A DNA stretch of 64,000 bases, from positions 1,860,001 through 1,924,000 of the forward strand of contig OY751486.1 in NCBI GenBank assembly GCA_963565915.1. Reading direction: 5' to 3'. The position numbers and the translations under genes were made by a program. The notes beneath the pieces are model-generated. The model had not been told where the DNA came from, did not search any database, and saw nothing but the letters and a program-made list of their open reading frames with translations. Positions 41,861-53,389 of the stretch are shown here, piece after piece. The stretch comes from Entoloma clypeatum. Lineage: Eukaryota; Basidiomycota; Agaricomycetes; Agaricales; Entolomataceae. Position 1 is the first letter of the stretch. Every line of letters starts with the position of its first letter.

Positions 41861-44155
41861 GTTCGAAAGTTTGGTTTGGTTTGGTTAATTGACCCCAAAT
41901 CCATTAACCTAAACCTTAACCAGTTAAGAAATTTTCAGAAAAAAATCTAAACCAGACCAAACCATCATTAACCAGTTAATTTTTCATTGGTTTGGTTAAT
42001 TTGTTGGTTAAACTCAGTTAAACCATACAAATATCACAAATTGTCCACCAGAGCCATGTTACTTAGTTAATTTGCTGTTGACATAGGTTCACACATGATT
42101 AAACCATCCAAACACATGATTTTCGGCATGTGTGCCCTCATTGCAGAGTCAGCAATGGGTGGATGCATCGTTTCGACGTTGGATGACACGCATCATGCGC
42201 GCCCAAAAACATCGCACATCTGCTTATTATGTCCACACAGGAACAAGTAAGGGTTTCTACTATATCAATTAGGTAGGAGGACTATATATCATCAATTATG
42301 TATTTATTTTGTGAAACTTCGCCACAGGCTTTAAGTTATAGAGGTGCCGTGCTCTGACCAAATAATAGTAAACAATGCGCAAAATGCATCGCGCAGGCAC
42401 GCGGGGTGCCTTTCTCATGATCTAATAATAGTTTGAAGTAATAGAACTATATATGGGATATGTATTCACCTTCTGACACACTGTGTATAATTTTTAGAAG
42501 TCCAGATCAGATAGAAATAATGAAATGTGCATATTTCAGAAAAAGTGCTATGGCTCCCCAAGGAATGAACCAAATTTGAAAAACCAATGTGTGATAAGAT
42601 CCCCTGAATGCGGAGAATCCAAAGCTGAAATAAAAACTATTTTGCTCATATTCACATTGTTAAGTCCTTGAAACTTATTTGAATGGTCTCAATAGGTTTA
42701 CATACAATGGTTCAATAGTATATATATATATTACAGGTAGTTGAAAGTGCTTGTGGAAAGGAGGAAGTAAGAAAATGCTGGTTTTTGTGTTTGAGAAAAC
42801 CCATGATGCACTGTTGATCACGATTTACATTTGTATTTTGATGCATCATTGTGGTGTACAGACTTTCTACCATACAAAGCTCATGTATCTAACTCTTTAT
42901 ATAACTTAAGAACTATTTTTGGTGCTTTTGGTGCCACAGTTTGGACATTGAGGGCGCGATTTTCAACAACGCGCATCGCTCGGCAATTGCCGGAATTCGA
43001 ACACTCGACACCAGCCAAAGCTTCCCACACTCTTGTTTTCCCCCACCTCCACTCCATCTGGCCACCATCTGTGCCCAATGGCCACCACTCAGCCGCCTCA
43101 AGCGCCCAACGGCCTCTCTAATGCCCAATGGCCCCTCCTTGCGCCCAATGCCCCCCTCTAGCATCCAATGACCCCAACTCGTGCCCAACGTCCTCCAACG
43201 TCCTCGCTTCGCGCCCAACGGCCTCCTCTCGCGCCGAATGGCCCCCTCTAGCGCCCAACGACCCCAACTTGTGGCCAACGGCCTCCCTTCGTGCTGAATG
43301 GCCCCTCCTCGCGCCCAATGCCCCCTCTCCCACCGAAGGGCCCCCACTCGCGTCCAACCCCCTCCTGTGGCCCCCAATGGCGTCCCAAGCCCATCTCTCG
43401 AGCCCAATGGCCTCCAACGGCCCACTCTCGTGCCGAACGGCCCCCACTTGCGTCCAACGGCCTCCTTTCACCCCCCAATGCGTCCCTCACCTGTTTCTCG
43501 CGCTGATGGCCATTTTTTGTGCCCAACAGCCTCAACTCACGCCCAACAGTTTCCACCCATCCCCAACACCCGTCTCTCATGCCCAATGGCCCTCCGACTC
43601 ACGTCCAATAACCTGCACTTGTGCCCAATGCCCAATGCCATCCATGCGCGCCCAATCGCCCATCTCTCCTGTCCAACGGCCTTGACAAATGCCAAATGGC
43701 CCCCGACCCACGTCCAACAACCTGCACTCATGCCCAACGGCCTCACTTGTGCCCAACGCTGTTCACGCTCGCACGAATCACCTTGGATTTTTTTTTAGTA
43801 TTTAATGTAGTTAGACACGGGCTTTTTTTAGTATTTACTATAGTTAGACTCATAGTTCTATAATGTAAGATTGGCAAGACTGGTGGGACCAGGCTCCCAT
43901 TGGTCTTGTCTCCTTTTCTGTCATTTTTGTGTGAGTAAGAGACCCCCTTGCTTGTATGAAGGTCAGTGGTTTAAACTGGTTTAAACTGGTTTAAACCAGT
44001 TAACCTGGTTAATTTTTTTTTCCCAAAGTGATTAACTTAAACCAGTGGTATGTCTAAATCTAATTAACTCAAACCAGTCGGTTAACCAAACCACTGGTTT
44101 GGTTTGGTCTGGTTAGTGGTTAATTTCTTTTTTTTAACTGGACTTTTGAACACTA
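41861..44155. mobile_element. Large non-autonomous hAT-like element, left end truncated
   Basis: The right end ...ACTTTTGAACACTA (44155) is the inverted form of the left GTTCGAAAGT at 41861-41870, whose first bases (TAGT) are missing exactly at the Ty3 LTR boundary. Both subterminal regions are rich in ggtttggttaa/ttaaccag motifs. The interior is homologous to the element at 44484-46442 (for example caatgggtggatg, aacatcgca, atgattt..acat and the block starting tttggtgccac) and carries a CCCAACGGCC minisatellite. No transposase gene is visible. Confidence 0.65.
43050..43790. repeat. CCCAACGGCC minisatellite, array 1
   Basis: About 30 degenerate units of roughly 22-25 bp built on gcgcccaacggcctcc / tgcccaatggccccc. 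It lies inside the hAT-like element. All open frames in it, on both strands, are products of the repeat. Confidence 0.9.
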
Positions 44156-44475
44156 CTCATTTCAGAATACAGATTATCTATCATATATAGCCAACTGTAT
44201 ATATACTTTTTATAAGTTCATAGGCATCTATCCAACACTTAACAAGCATATTTGAGGCTGATAGAGCGGGAAATGTAGGAAGCATGATTTAGCCACCAAC
44301 ACTGTCATTGTTATGCACGTGCCAATCTGAGATGTATTTTGGACAAAGTCTTATCTCCAGTCTTCCACATGGCATGGATTCCCTTGGAATCTTCTGTATT
44401 GAGTAGATGTACATCCGATACACCTGTACAACCATCTATAGATTTATTGACCATACAATATTAATGCCAGATGAT
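44156..44475. other. No recognised feature
   Basis: AT-rich spacer between the two hAT-like elements. I see no gene or terminal repeat. Confidence 0.4.
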
Positions 44476-44734
44476 GAAGAGATTAGTGTTTGAAGGTCCA
44501 GTTTACTTTTTCGTGAATTAGACTGAGACCAGATCGAACCAAACTGGTGAAAAACTGGACTGCCGGTCTTGGTTTTTAAGGTTTTGGATCTTGCCAGTCC
44601 TCAGTTCACTCCAAACTTCAGAATTTGAAAGACCGGCCAAAGACCAGTTCGAACAGGTTTAAACTGGTCTTGTCCACGGAATGATCTGAGGACCAGAAAT
44701 CAATGTTGCGAGTTAGTAAGGTGCAAAATTTCTG

Positions 44735-44806
44735 CCACTCAGAAGACTTGAACTGTCAACCTCTATAATTATACTAACAATTTAACCCACTGAGCCACAA
44801 GACCAT
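44735..44806 (-). other. tRNA-like sequence with pol III A- and B-box resemblance
   Basis: On the minus strand, tggctcagtgggtta resembles an A box (TGGCTCAGTGG) and gacagttcaagtc a B box (GTTCAAGTC), spaced 32 bp apart. The acceptor and D stems do not pair, so it is not a functional tRNA. It may be a SINE-type or decayed tRNA relic carried by the hAT-like element. Confidence 0.3.
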
Positions 44807-45734
44807 TATATTCTGTTCATTACACTCACTCTACATCACCAGTTTCCCACTTCCAAATAGGCACAACTAAAAAAAAGACAAAAGGTGTGTGTGCTCCCTC
44901 CTGCCTCAATCACAAGTAGATATAAATAAAATCTATAAATATATTCTGGCCTTTTCAGCATCTGTGCCCCTCATTGCGGAGAGAGCAATGGGTGGATGTG
45001 TCGATTCGACATTGGATGATGCGCGACACGTGCAGATCAAATGTGTCAAATATATGTAAACAAACTCAAAAAACATCGCATTTCTTCTTAATATGGCTAC
45101 ACAGGAGGAAGTAAGCTTACAGATTATATCAATTATATAGCAGAGTATCATATGTCAATAAACATGTGTTGATTTTATGGAATGATGCCACGGATTTTAA
45201 GTTATAGAGGTGCCGTGCTCTACACCAAATAACAGTAAACAATGTGCAAAATGCATTGCGTGCTCATATTCATCTTATCAAGTCCTTGAATTTTATTTGA
45301 AGGGTCTGAATAGGTTTACATACACTGTTTCAATAGTATATATACAGTATATTTAGAGTACAAATGTTGTGGAAAGGAGGAAGCTAGAAAATGTTGTTTT
45401 TTGTGTTTGAAAACACCATGCCACACTGTTCATCATGATTTACATGTGTTTTGATGCATCAATTTGGAGCACCAACTTTCTACCATCCATAGCTCATGTA
45501 TATAACTCTATATATATACTTCTTATGAGTTTCTAAATATATCTATATAAGGTAAGAATTATTTTTGTGGGTTTTGGTGCCACGGTTTGGGCATTGAGGG
45601 CACGATTTTCAATGACGTGCATCACTCTGCATTGACTGCCGAGCATTCTTGGCAATCGCCGAAAGTCGAACCATAACTGCCAGCACAACCTTCCCCTTTT
45701 TTCATCCCCCACCACCACTCCACCCAGCCACCAC

Positions 45735-46175
45735 ATCCGCCCAACAGCCACCACTCATGCCCAACAGCCCGTTCTTGTGTCCAACGGCCCTCTCTTGTGC
45801 CCAACAGCATCTCTTTGCACCCAATGGTCCCAACTCATGCCCAACGGCGTCCCTTTGCCCTTAACGCCATCGACCCATGCCCAACGGTCCCAACTTGTGC
45901 CCACTGCCATCGACCCATGCCCAACCGCCTCCATTCACCCCCAACACCATCAATCCATGCCCTTGCATGCCCAACAGCCGCTACTCCTGCCCAACGACCC
46001 CTCATGTGCCCAATGGCCTCCACTTGCCACCCCACAACTGCCATCCCCCCCTCATGCGTGCAATGGCCGCCACTCGCATTGACTCACATGCAACGGTCCC
46101 CTTGTGTGCCCAAATGCCTCCGCTCTCGCGCAATGGTGTACAATCATGCCCAAGAGCATGTAGGGCCGGGCTGAG
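45735..46175. repeat. CCCAACGGCC minisatellite, array 2
   Basis: About 18 degenerate units (tgcccaacggcctcc, tgcccaacagc...) of 20-27 bp inside the hAT-like element 44484-46442, at the position corresponding to array 1. Confidence 0.88.
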
Positions 46176-46703
46176 CCCACAGAGGAGCAATGAAGGGAGT
46201 ATGACATGCACATGCAGCATCTGGCTGTGTGTGCGCATCCTTATTGTCATGTACCTTGTAATATATTTGTTTAGACCAGTCTGAACCGGCTCGGTCTCAA
46301 CGCTAAGAGGTAATGTGGACTGATGCATCGGTCTTGCATTGGTCTGGTTCAGTTTTTTTGGGATCATGTGAACCGAAAAAACGGTCTCAGTCTCTCTATT
46401 TTGAGGGTCAAAAACCGGACCGAATCGAACCTTCAAACACTAGAAGAGATATTTTTGATGTGCAACCTCTCTCCTGATTCTTAACACTTGATCTATACAT
46501 TGTACACCATTTACTATTGATGTGTTGAGGCCTACTCATACTAGGGAATAGCCCTATACAGGTGCCCCAATGCTTGTTAGCGGGGGGAAGGCCCATCCTG
46601 CCAATGGCCTGTTGACAATGTGTCGCCATCTGTGAGTTTTTGCTGGACATTCATCATCTGTCATTCATGGTTTCTCTTGGCTGGTGGGACTTCATTTTCC
46701 TGT

Positions 46704-47060
46704 GAATGTGTCAGAAGATAGGCTGGTCCATCGGAATTATAGGTGCTGGGTATAGTGCCAGTCAATGTCTGGTGAGCCATCTTCAAAACAAGCCCTGGGG
46801 CATCCAAATCCATGCATGGGGCACTGAGATACTGTATATCCAGAATATTATTGATCAGCACTTTTGTGCTGCCTGATGTGCTGCCTGATGTGCTGATGAA
46901 TGTGTCAGAAAATGTGCCAGTCCATCGAAATTATAGGTGCCGGTCATGGTGCCAGTCAATGTCCGGCTGACCGGCTTTAAAACAAGCCCTGGGTCATCCA
47001 AATCCATGCACTGGTCAATGAGATATACCCAATATATTATTGACTGGCTCCTTCACAAAA
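46704..47060. repeat. Diverged tandem pair, period 194 bp
   Basis: gaatgtgtcagaa...gtgccagtcaatgtc...aacaagccctggg...catccaaatccatgca occurs at about 46704 and again at about 46898. It lies downstream of the Ty3 protease fragment on its coding strand. From 46451 to 46703 no feature is recognised. Confidence 0.65.
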
Positions 47061-47175
47061 TAGGGAATGTGCCAGTCCACCAAAATCCTTGTTGCCGTTT
47101 TCTAGTACAAGTTGCCGATTGACCACTGGTCCTAGTACAGGCACCAACACACTGTCCTACTTTGCTTACTAAGCC

Positions 47176-48240
47176 CTATAATTTAAGGTTTGTCCACTGG
47201 AGCTCCAGCGGGCCTGCTGCGGCCATCTGAGACAATACATTGTATGTCTTTGCTGGACGGTCTAAGACGATACAATGTAGGTGGACTATGTGTTTCAACC
47301 ATGTGTGTCCAACAATAATTTTAGCCTTTCCAAGATTACAAGCTTCAAATACCGCTATTTCCACATGTCCTTTGTATTGCATAGCCATGACTGCTTCATG
47401 TGTGATCAAACCTCCTTGGTTAAGTGTGCCATCAATGTTGTAGATCCAAATGGGGAAAGGTAGTTCCCTTAATTTAATGTCATTTCTTTTGGCAAAGTCC
47501 AGATCTATGAACATCCCTGTTGCCCCTGAGTCTAATAATTAGTGTTTTAGAGTCACATTAAGTCAAGTTAATGGCCTTGAAATCCATTAACCTAACTTAA
47601 CCAAGTTGATAGTTTTCTTCAAAATCTTTAACTTTGACTTAACTTTGGTTATTGTACAATTTTTAACTTTTTTCTTAACTTGACTAAACTTAACCAGAAT
47701 TAACCAGTTAATTGTCTTAACTTTACCATTATTGCCTGGTTTTTGTGGTTTTTAGCACTACTTTGCAGGCTTGAAGGCTTGAAATCTTAACCTGAAATAA
47801 CTTGGTTAATTCACGTTAAGTTAGGTAAATTAACTAAAATTAACTTGTTCAAATTTCTTTAACCTTAACCAAAAGATCAAGTTAATTTGAGTTAAGTTAG
47901 GTCAAGTTATACTTAACTGCCAGTTAAGTAATGTGACTTCAAAACACTACTAATAATGCTTCAACATCAAATGTGTGTTTGTCCTGCAACATTTCCAGCG
48001 TGATTTTCATCATAAGCTCCTTTTCCAAAGAAGCGGATCGAATAAAAGATGGTTCCCCCATAGAGTCTGTTTGCCTAGATAAGCTATCTGATTCATCACA
48101 ACAGGGAATTAAACATTCATCCATAGGGGACGAACCAAGCCTCGTTGCCGAGGGCTCCCCAACGATATAATTTACAAGTGTATCTAAGTCTGATTCATCT
48201 GTGCTAGTATATGTCGAGGCAAACCATATAAAGACCGGAT
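47176..48240 (-). pseudogene. Ty3-type aspartic protease fragment, interrupted by a hAT MITE
   Basis: On the minus strand the first part (48240-47958) ends LEMLQDKHTFDVEAL. After the MITE the protein resumes as LDSGATG, then MFIDLDFAKRNDIKLRELP, IYNIDGTLNQGG and KIIVGHTWLKHIVHL, ending at 47176. The DSGATG active-site motif, the IYNIDGT strand and the VGHTWL block (equivalent to LGL.WL) are typical of Ty3 proteases. The MITE lies 7 bp upstream of the active-site aspartate codon. No gag knuckle or RT follows, so this is a fragment. The outer end is cut by the LTR-like sequence at 48241. Confidence 0.8.
47540..47949. mobile_element. hAT-type MITE, copy 2 (inverted relative to copy 1)
   Basis: 410 bp, TAGTGTTTTAGAGTCACATT to AATGTGACTTCAAAACACTA, flanked by a perfect 8-bp duplication CTAATAAT (47532-47539 and 47950-47957). 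It is the reverse complement of the 29366-29800 copy with modest divergence. Removing it and one CTAATAAT restores the protease frame. Confidence 0.94.
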
Positions 48241-48426
48241 GTGTAACGAGTGGGATTGGCATGGTCATCAGTTGGTCATTGGAGTTACTGTATTAGGCTG
48301 AGCACAGCTGCCTATATAAAAGAAGAAGCCTTTTACCTCACATGACATTGTACAGCCAATACCAGATTTCGGTCAAGCTTACCTTGTTCTGTGAGATTGA
48401 GGGCTTTTCATGTAACTCTTGTTACA
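48241..48426 (+). repeat. 185-bp LTR-like end of hairpin element A
   Basis: Starts TGTAACGAGTGGG and ends CTCTTGTTACA, with inverted TGTAAC/GTTACA tips. It contains tatataaaag at about 48313, a possible TATA box. It is about 90% identical by eye to the inverted copy at 60156-60340. Ty3 protease sequence ends exactly where it starts, so the element inserted into a Ty3 fragment. Confidence 0.75.
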
Positions 48427-48561
48427 TTTTTTAAGCTATCCTTAACTGCTATCAACTGCTACAGGGGAACACCCCCATTGCTATCAGCTCTCTAGCTGCA
48501 CCAACCCCATCTGGCCCAGAGGCTTCACTTTGAAGCCTCCTCCTTTGCCTAGTGCCTAGCT

Positions 48562-49215
48562 GTGTTCAACACACAGCTTATGGCCTCTTTTGAGTTGTCT
48601 GGCCTCCAGGAGTTCACTCAGAGCTCCCTTTTTTGGGATGAGCTGGCACTTTTGCTGCCAGCTGGCATTTCCTTATATGGAAATGGCTCATTTCCGAGCC
48701 ATTCCGTCACGTCGGACGCGTTGAGAAGCCTCTCGAATGACTTGAGGTCCAGTTGTCGCAAACTGGAGACCTCGTCTACATATTCTGCAAGTACTACATT
48801 ACATGTAGCAAAGTCTACTAGGGTGGACTTGACTGCCTCGTCGCAGTCAACACATGTCGAACCGAGAATTTGGTATCGAGATACCATTCGCAGAGTTGCG
48901 AAGGAGATGCCGTGGCTGGACCACAGGCTAATCATGGATTTCGAGATGGAACTATGGTCCATCGTTCTGACAGTTATTGATAATGACTGTCTCAAGTATA
49001 TGAGCTACAAAGCTCATAGATTCACTCTTGCAAGTGTTAATGAGATGTATGGTTGCGATACACTATGCGACGACAGAGAGTATATTGACCACTTCAAGTG
49101 GTCATTTGTCTGTGAACTCAATATGGAGTTGGACAGGTGCACAAAGCCATATGCACCTATAGAGGCTCATAAACCTCTAGCATATTACAAGGACCTCTAT
49201 GGAGAAGTGGTCTGA
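48562..49215 (+). CDS. Unknown protein encoded in hairpin tract A, first part
   Basis: 217 residues, not recognised. The composition looks like a real folded protein in the second half (PWLDHRLIMDFEMELWSIVL, YIDHFKWSFVCELNMELDRC), not just translated repeat. The position, 136 bp after the LTR-like end, is that of a retrotransposon gag, but no gag signature is visible. It stops at TGA 49213-49215 and the same frame then stays open to 49803. It could be a gag-like protein of a new element or a chance frame kept open by the repeated stem sequences. Confidence 0.4.
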   Translation: MFNTQLMASFELSGLQEFTQSSLFWDELALLLPAGISLYGNGSFPSHSVTSDALRSLSNDLRSSCRKLETSSTYSASTTLHVAKSTRVDLTASSQSTHVEPRIWYRDTIRRVAKEMPWLDHRLIMDFEMELWSIVLTVIDNDCLKYMSYKAHRFTLASVNEMYGCDTLCDDREYIDHFKWSFVCELNMELDRCTKPYAPIEAHKPLAYYKDLYGEVV

Positions 49216-49251
49216 CATGCCGAGCATGTCTTTAAGACAAAGAGGAAGGCT

Positions 49252-51811
49252 GTGAAGTCTTCCAAAATGAATGCGAACATTCCGAAGGCTCATGAAGAAC
49301 CTTCTAACATCCACGCAGAAAGTTCACAACATGTTTATCATGTTGCACATGGAGAAATGGCTCATCGCGAGCCATCTGAACCTCTCAACAGTTGGAGAGG
49401 TGACTTAGAATATCATGTTCAACAGAACGGAGATATGAAGACAGTTATGTCTTCAAACGGAGAGACTACACGACATGAAAGAATTGTCACAGAAAACAGA
49501 CATGAGACTAGTGAGCCTCATCAGAACCACGAACATGGTTTGATTGACCACTCCAAGGTGGATCATAAACAACTGAAGACTATTGAGTCTTCAATGAAAA
49601 GTTCAAGGAAACCACAACAAATAGTCGGAGGATCAGAACTGAAGGCTTCGAAGTCTTCAAGAATTAACAAGAACATTCCAAAGGTTGATGAAGAACCTTC
49701 AATTGTATGTATATATGGAATATTCGCAACATGCATCTCATGTCACACATGGAGAAATGGCTCAATGCGAGCCATCTGGACCTCTCAGCATTCTGAGAGG
49801 TGATGAAGAACATCACTCCGTTCAACAGAACGGAGACATGAAGACATTAAAGTCTTCAGAGATAGAAGCCGCGCAACATCAAGATATTGTCGCAGAAAGA
49901 AACCATGAGGCTTATGAGCCTCATCAACTTCTGAACCACAGAGATGGTGTTGACCACCACTCCAAAATATGTCATGAAGAACTGAAGACTATTAAGTCTT
50001 CAATTGAAAGTTCAAACAGTCCACGACATGTAGTCGATGGACTAGAATGGAAGACTTATAAGTCTTCCAATTCTCTCATAGAGTCAAAAGAAGAGAACAG
50101 GAACATTTCCATTAATATGAATCAAGAAACGGAGGTTAAAATAACCTCCTCCAGAGTCAATGAAGAGACTCCAGAAATCATCGCCAAATTGAACACGGCG
50201 AAGGAAGACAACAACAGTTGTCTCGAAATATGGAGTAAAGACTCCATAGGTCCTGTTTGCAAAAGAGACAAAGATAGTCTCAACAGAACACAAGTTCCGT
50301 CAATGTCAAAACAAGGTCTGGAAATTTCAAAACCTTTATCAAAGGCAGATCAACTGCCTTCGTGGCGGTCGGAATGGGTTGCTAAATCACCACCAACCCA
50401 TAGAACACGACCACCAACAATGGAAACAAGAGTTCCGAGGGTACCTTTACCCTCAACAGAAGAATCGGCACCACATTTGTGGTCAGAAAGATGCCATCAA
50501 CTGTGAATGCACAGCGAGAGCCCGAAATGGGCTGGAAGTTCTCTGAACTTTCAAAGTTCACAAAAGCCATGGCGACAAAATTGTCGCCCACACAAAAATC
50601 ATAACCAAGAGGGTTCTAATAACCCTCGAGATGAAAAGATCTCATTGCCCAGAAATGATGGGTCAAATAGACCACATTGGACTGCAAGTAACGAACAACA
50701 GGTTCGTTATCGACAACAACAAGATCGTCGAAATAAACACGAACATCTGGGTCAACATAACCCAGGCGAGAATGATACTCGATGGCGAAATATTCACCAT
50801 CAAAGAGACAATGAGAAAGAGGGACAGAGTACAGAAGACTCTGTCACAGTAGAGAAGAAGAGACGGCGACGAAAACACTGCCATCAACATCGCAAGAATA
50901 GCGAAAGTCGACAACATGTGTTGACTGACGACAAGAGCACAAAATTGTGCTCTATGTATAATGAGCAGATTGTCTGCTTGATATTGAAGCAGAGTGGTCA
51001 AGCCATGACCACTGGAGAACGAACTTGTGAAGCTCGTTTGGTGCTTCAAATAGTCACATCCAAAAAACAAGATGTCCACAAGTCGGAACATCATCATGAA
51101 CACAAGAATACAGACGAGAATAATGTCGTCCAAGAGAGTAGAAACCCTGCGGCAGCGTGTGCCGCAACAGTGACAAAAAATGTCATTAAAAATCGTAAAC
51201 TAGATGACAAGGTTGTCATCTGCAATAGAAAAGAATCAACAGCTATTGGAGCTTCTGCAACAACAAATATAGTTGTCGCAAATGACAAAGTGGATGACAT
51301 GAAAGTCGTCCACAGAAATAATATAATCACAGCACAAAGTGCTGAGATAGCAGCGACGAATGTCGCCAAAGTTGCGAAGGAAGACGACAAAGTTGTCGTC
51401 TGCAATAAATCAACAAGAGATGACATGGATATCATCTGCGAAAGCCGAGAACCAGCAGCTACAGTAGCTGCTACAGCAACAACAATTGTTGTTGCAAGTG
51501 ACCAAATGGATGATATAAAGATCATCCATGGAGAAACTAAAGTTACGGCAATAGATGCTGGAACTGTAGCTACAAATGTCGCTAAGGTCACAAAAGTAGA
51601 TGACAAAGTTATTGTCGTCGTCTGCAATGGTTTGTCAAAAACTGTGGTAACAGACACCACATTGGAATCAAATCACGCCGAACATAAAGTCAGCGACAGG
51701 CAGCCCACTAAAAGTGACTGCCGCAAAATGACAAAAGGACGGACAAAAGTGTCCTCCGTAAGACCTGAGGTGACTATGTTGCCCCAAGAGATTGAATTTC
51801 GCCAAGTATAA
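49252..51811 (+). CDS. Unknown hydrophilic protein(s) encoded in hairpin tract A, continuation
   Basis: Open frames 49252-49803, then (other frame) 49685-50506 and 50507-51811, the last two separated only by TGA 50504-50506. The product is very hydrophilic and repetitive: MKT..SS, LKTIESS, LKTIKSS and WKTYKSS recur because GAAGAC...GTCTTC stems are read in frame. Later V-V-C-N and T-A-T-T-I-V-V-A type segments recur from GAC/GTC stems. No domain is recognised. The frame change near 49700-49800 coincides with the start of a second copy of a 430-bp duplicated block. Either a low-complexity coding region or structured RNA whose open frames are incidental. Confidence 0.3.
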
Positions 51812-52549
51812 AGTTGGCGACATACAGGGCACCAAAAAGTCCTGCCACATAATCCCACAACGCGAGATTTTTCCCTTTCCAATTTACGGTCATAAAGGCC
51901 ATACTATGAAATAGTTGCAAAAAGACTATAGATGGCAATAGCGCCATTTACAATACACGAGGAAGGTACCATGTACCTTCAGGCAATAAAATAGAAAGGA
52001 CGGCATGAAGTCGAAGAACCAACACCGTCGAAAGTAAAGTAGAAACGACAATGTGTCGTTTATGATATGAAAATGACAATATGTCATTTGAGAAAATACA
52101 GTTGACAATAACAATAGGTTGTCGTCTCATATAGAACCAGTAACAAAGACTGGTATAGTTGTCATTCACGCGAATGACATGGGGATCAACGTGAACCCCA
52201 AAAATGAACTGACAATACGGCGAGCTAAGCTTGCCGAAGAAAGTATAGGTGGCAAAAGATCTCGCCAACAAAAATGACTATAGTTCATTGAACTAAGAGT
52301 CGCGAACCGCAACATGGGGATTATATGTCCCCATACAACATGTACATAGATGGCATACAGAGATACCATTGTACAAAAGGCACAAAAGATGTTCATGCCA
52401 AAGAAAGATAGAAATGACAACATGTTGTTTATGATAGGTTCATGTGAACATGGGGATTCTTGCAAACCCCAGAAATGAACAAACGACATGGCGAGCTAAG
52501 CTCGCCAAAGATAATATACTTGGCGAAAGTCTCGCCAATAATACGTAAT

Positions 52550-52920
52550 TGTTACGGACTCTACGGTATGCGGACGACGTCATCACTTTTACTTATCGGC
52601 CCGGCTCGGCGCCCTCTTACGAGCTTACTATGTCTAACATCTACTTCCGCAACCTTTGATTCCCAGTCTGACTCACTACCTTTACTTCGTCATCCCCCTT
52701 AGTATACTTCGCTCCCGCGCTGACTCGCTTTCCGCAGTCGCCTTACTCATGGGCACTGCCTTCCGCAGTACTGACTCATCCGCTACCGCCTATAGTCAGT
52801 ACCTATATAAACCTCTTGTACTGTAGTAGATTCCTTAGATTTAGCAATCACATTGCTCTTCGCCTTTCCACTTTCCTGCATACTCTGCCCGAACCTTGGA
52901 ACGGTTTGTTAAGCATAACA
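52550..52920 (+). repeat. 5' LTR of Ty3 element 3
   Basis: 371 bp, TGTTACGGACTCTACGG to AAGCATAACA. It lacks the 92-bp segment present in the 3' LTR between the two cgcagtc(a/g)(g/c)cttact motifs. It interrupts hairpin tract A on its left side. Confidence 0.93.
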
Positions 52921-53389
52921 AGTTGCTAAATCTCGTTAGGTTCGCCCAGAGCAAAGAGAGCAACTACCAGATGAGTCAAGACATCGCGCTTCTTTGAAGA
53001 CTTCACCAGTAACCCATTCGCCTCACCAGAAGCCCGACAGGAGGAGTTAAGTCCTCGAGACAGTATCGATTTTACACTCATCCAGCAGTACATCGAATCG
53101 GAAATCCGTCGCATCCTACAGCAGGTGCTTGACGAAGAACTAGACAACGACGAGCATCGCCCCCACGGCGAGATAGCAGAGAGCATCCATCTTGCTCGAC
53201 AACACCAGATCGCGCGTTACAACTCCCAACAGAACGAACTCGAAAGCTTTCGCGTTCAAGAAGGACCTCAGACAGGTAGGATCACAGAGATCAGAGAGTT
53301 TATTGGTGTCCAGACAACCGTTATCAGAAGATTGATTAGGACGCTCACATCGAGACGTCCCAGAGCCGCATCATCACATCATACTCGAA

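Larger units (their letters stand above)
44484..46442. mobile_element. Large non-autonomous hAT-like element with 8-bp duplication
   Basis: 1959 bp. The left end TAGTGTTTGAAGGTCC and right end GAACCTTCAAACACTA are inverted repeats, flanked by a perfect 8-bp duplication GAAGAGAT (44476-44483 and 46443-46450). That is a hAT signature. Interior: ggtctt/ccggtt-rich subterminal regions, a tRNA-like stretch, sequence shared with 41861-44155 and a CCCAACGGCC minisatellite (45735-46175). No transposase gene. A fragment of its left end is at 30010-30250. Confidence 0.85.
48427..52549 (+). other. Hairpin-packed tract A (interior of an LTR-like element)
   Basis: For 4.1 kb the sequence is filled with short perfect stem-loops, each with a different stem of 6-10 bp and a loop of 0-8 nt, about one every 30-50 bp. 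Examples: GGCTTC..GAAGCC 48521-48537; AGCTGTG..CACAGCT 48558-48578; GACCACT..AGTGGTC 49087-49103; GAAGACA..TGTCTTC 49437-49454; GAAGACT..AGTCTTC 49575-49592 and 49984-50001; the 20-bp palindrome GGAAGACTTATAAGTCTTCC 50049-50068; GGAGGTT..AACCTCC 50131-50149; GATGAC..GTCATC 51203-51220; GACGAC..GTCGTC 51383-51400. Imperfect duplicated blocks of about 430 bp lie at about 49290-49705 and 49725-50110. Long open frames run through it. It ends where Ty3 element 3 begins. Confidence 0.8.

Noticed and set aside
43050..43870. Many overlapping open frames such as those rich in M-P-N-G/C-P-T on both strands, also at 45780-46280 and 59032-59789
   Set aside because: They are translations of the CCCAACGGCC minisatellite, which lacks stop codons in several frames; the product is periodic and has no domain.
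43050..46175. CRISPR-like regular repeats
   Set aside because: Repeat units are degenerate and contiguous with no unique spacers, and the genome is eukaryotic.
48427..52549. Tandem tRNA or microRNA cluster
   Set aside because: Stems are only 6-10 bp and differ from one another; no cloverleaf and no long precursor-type hairpins.
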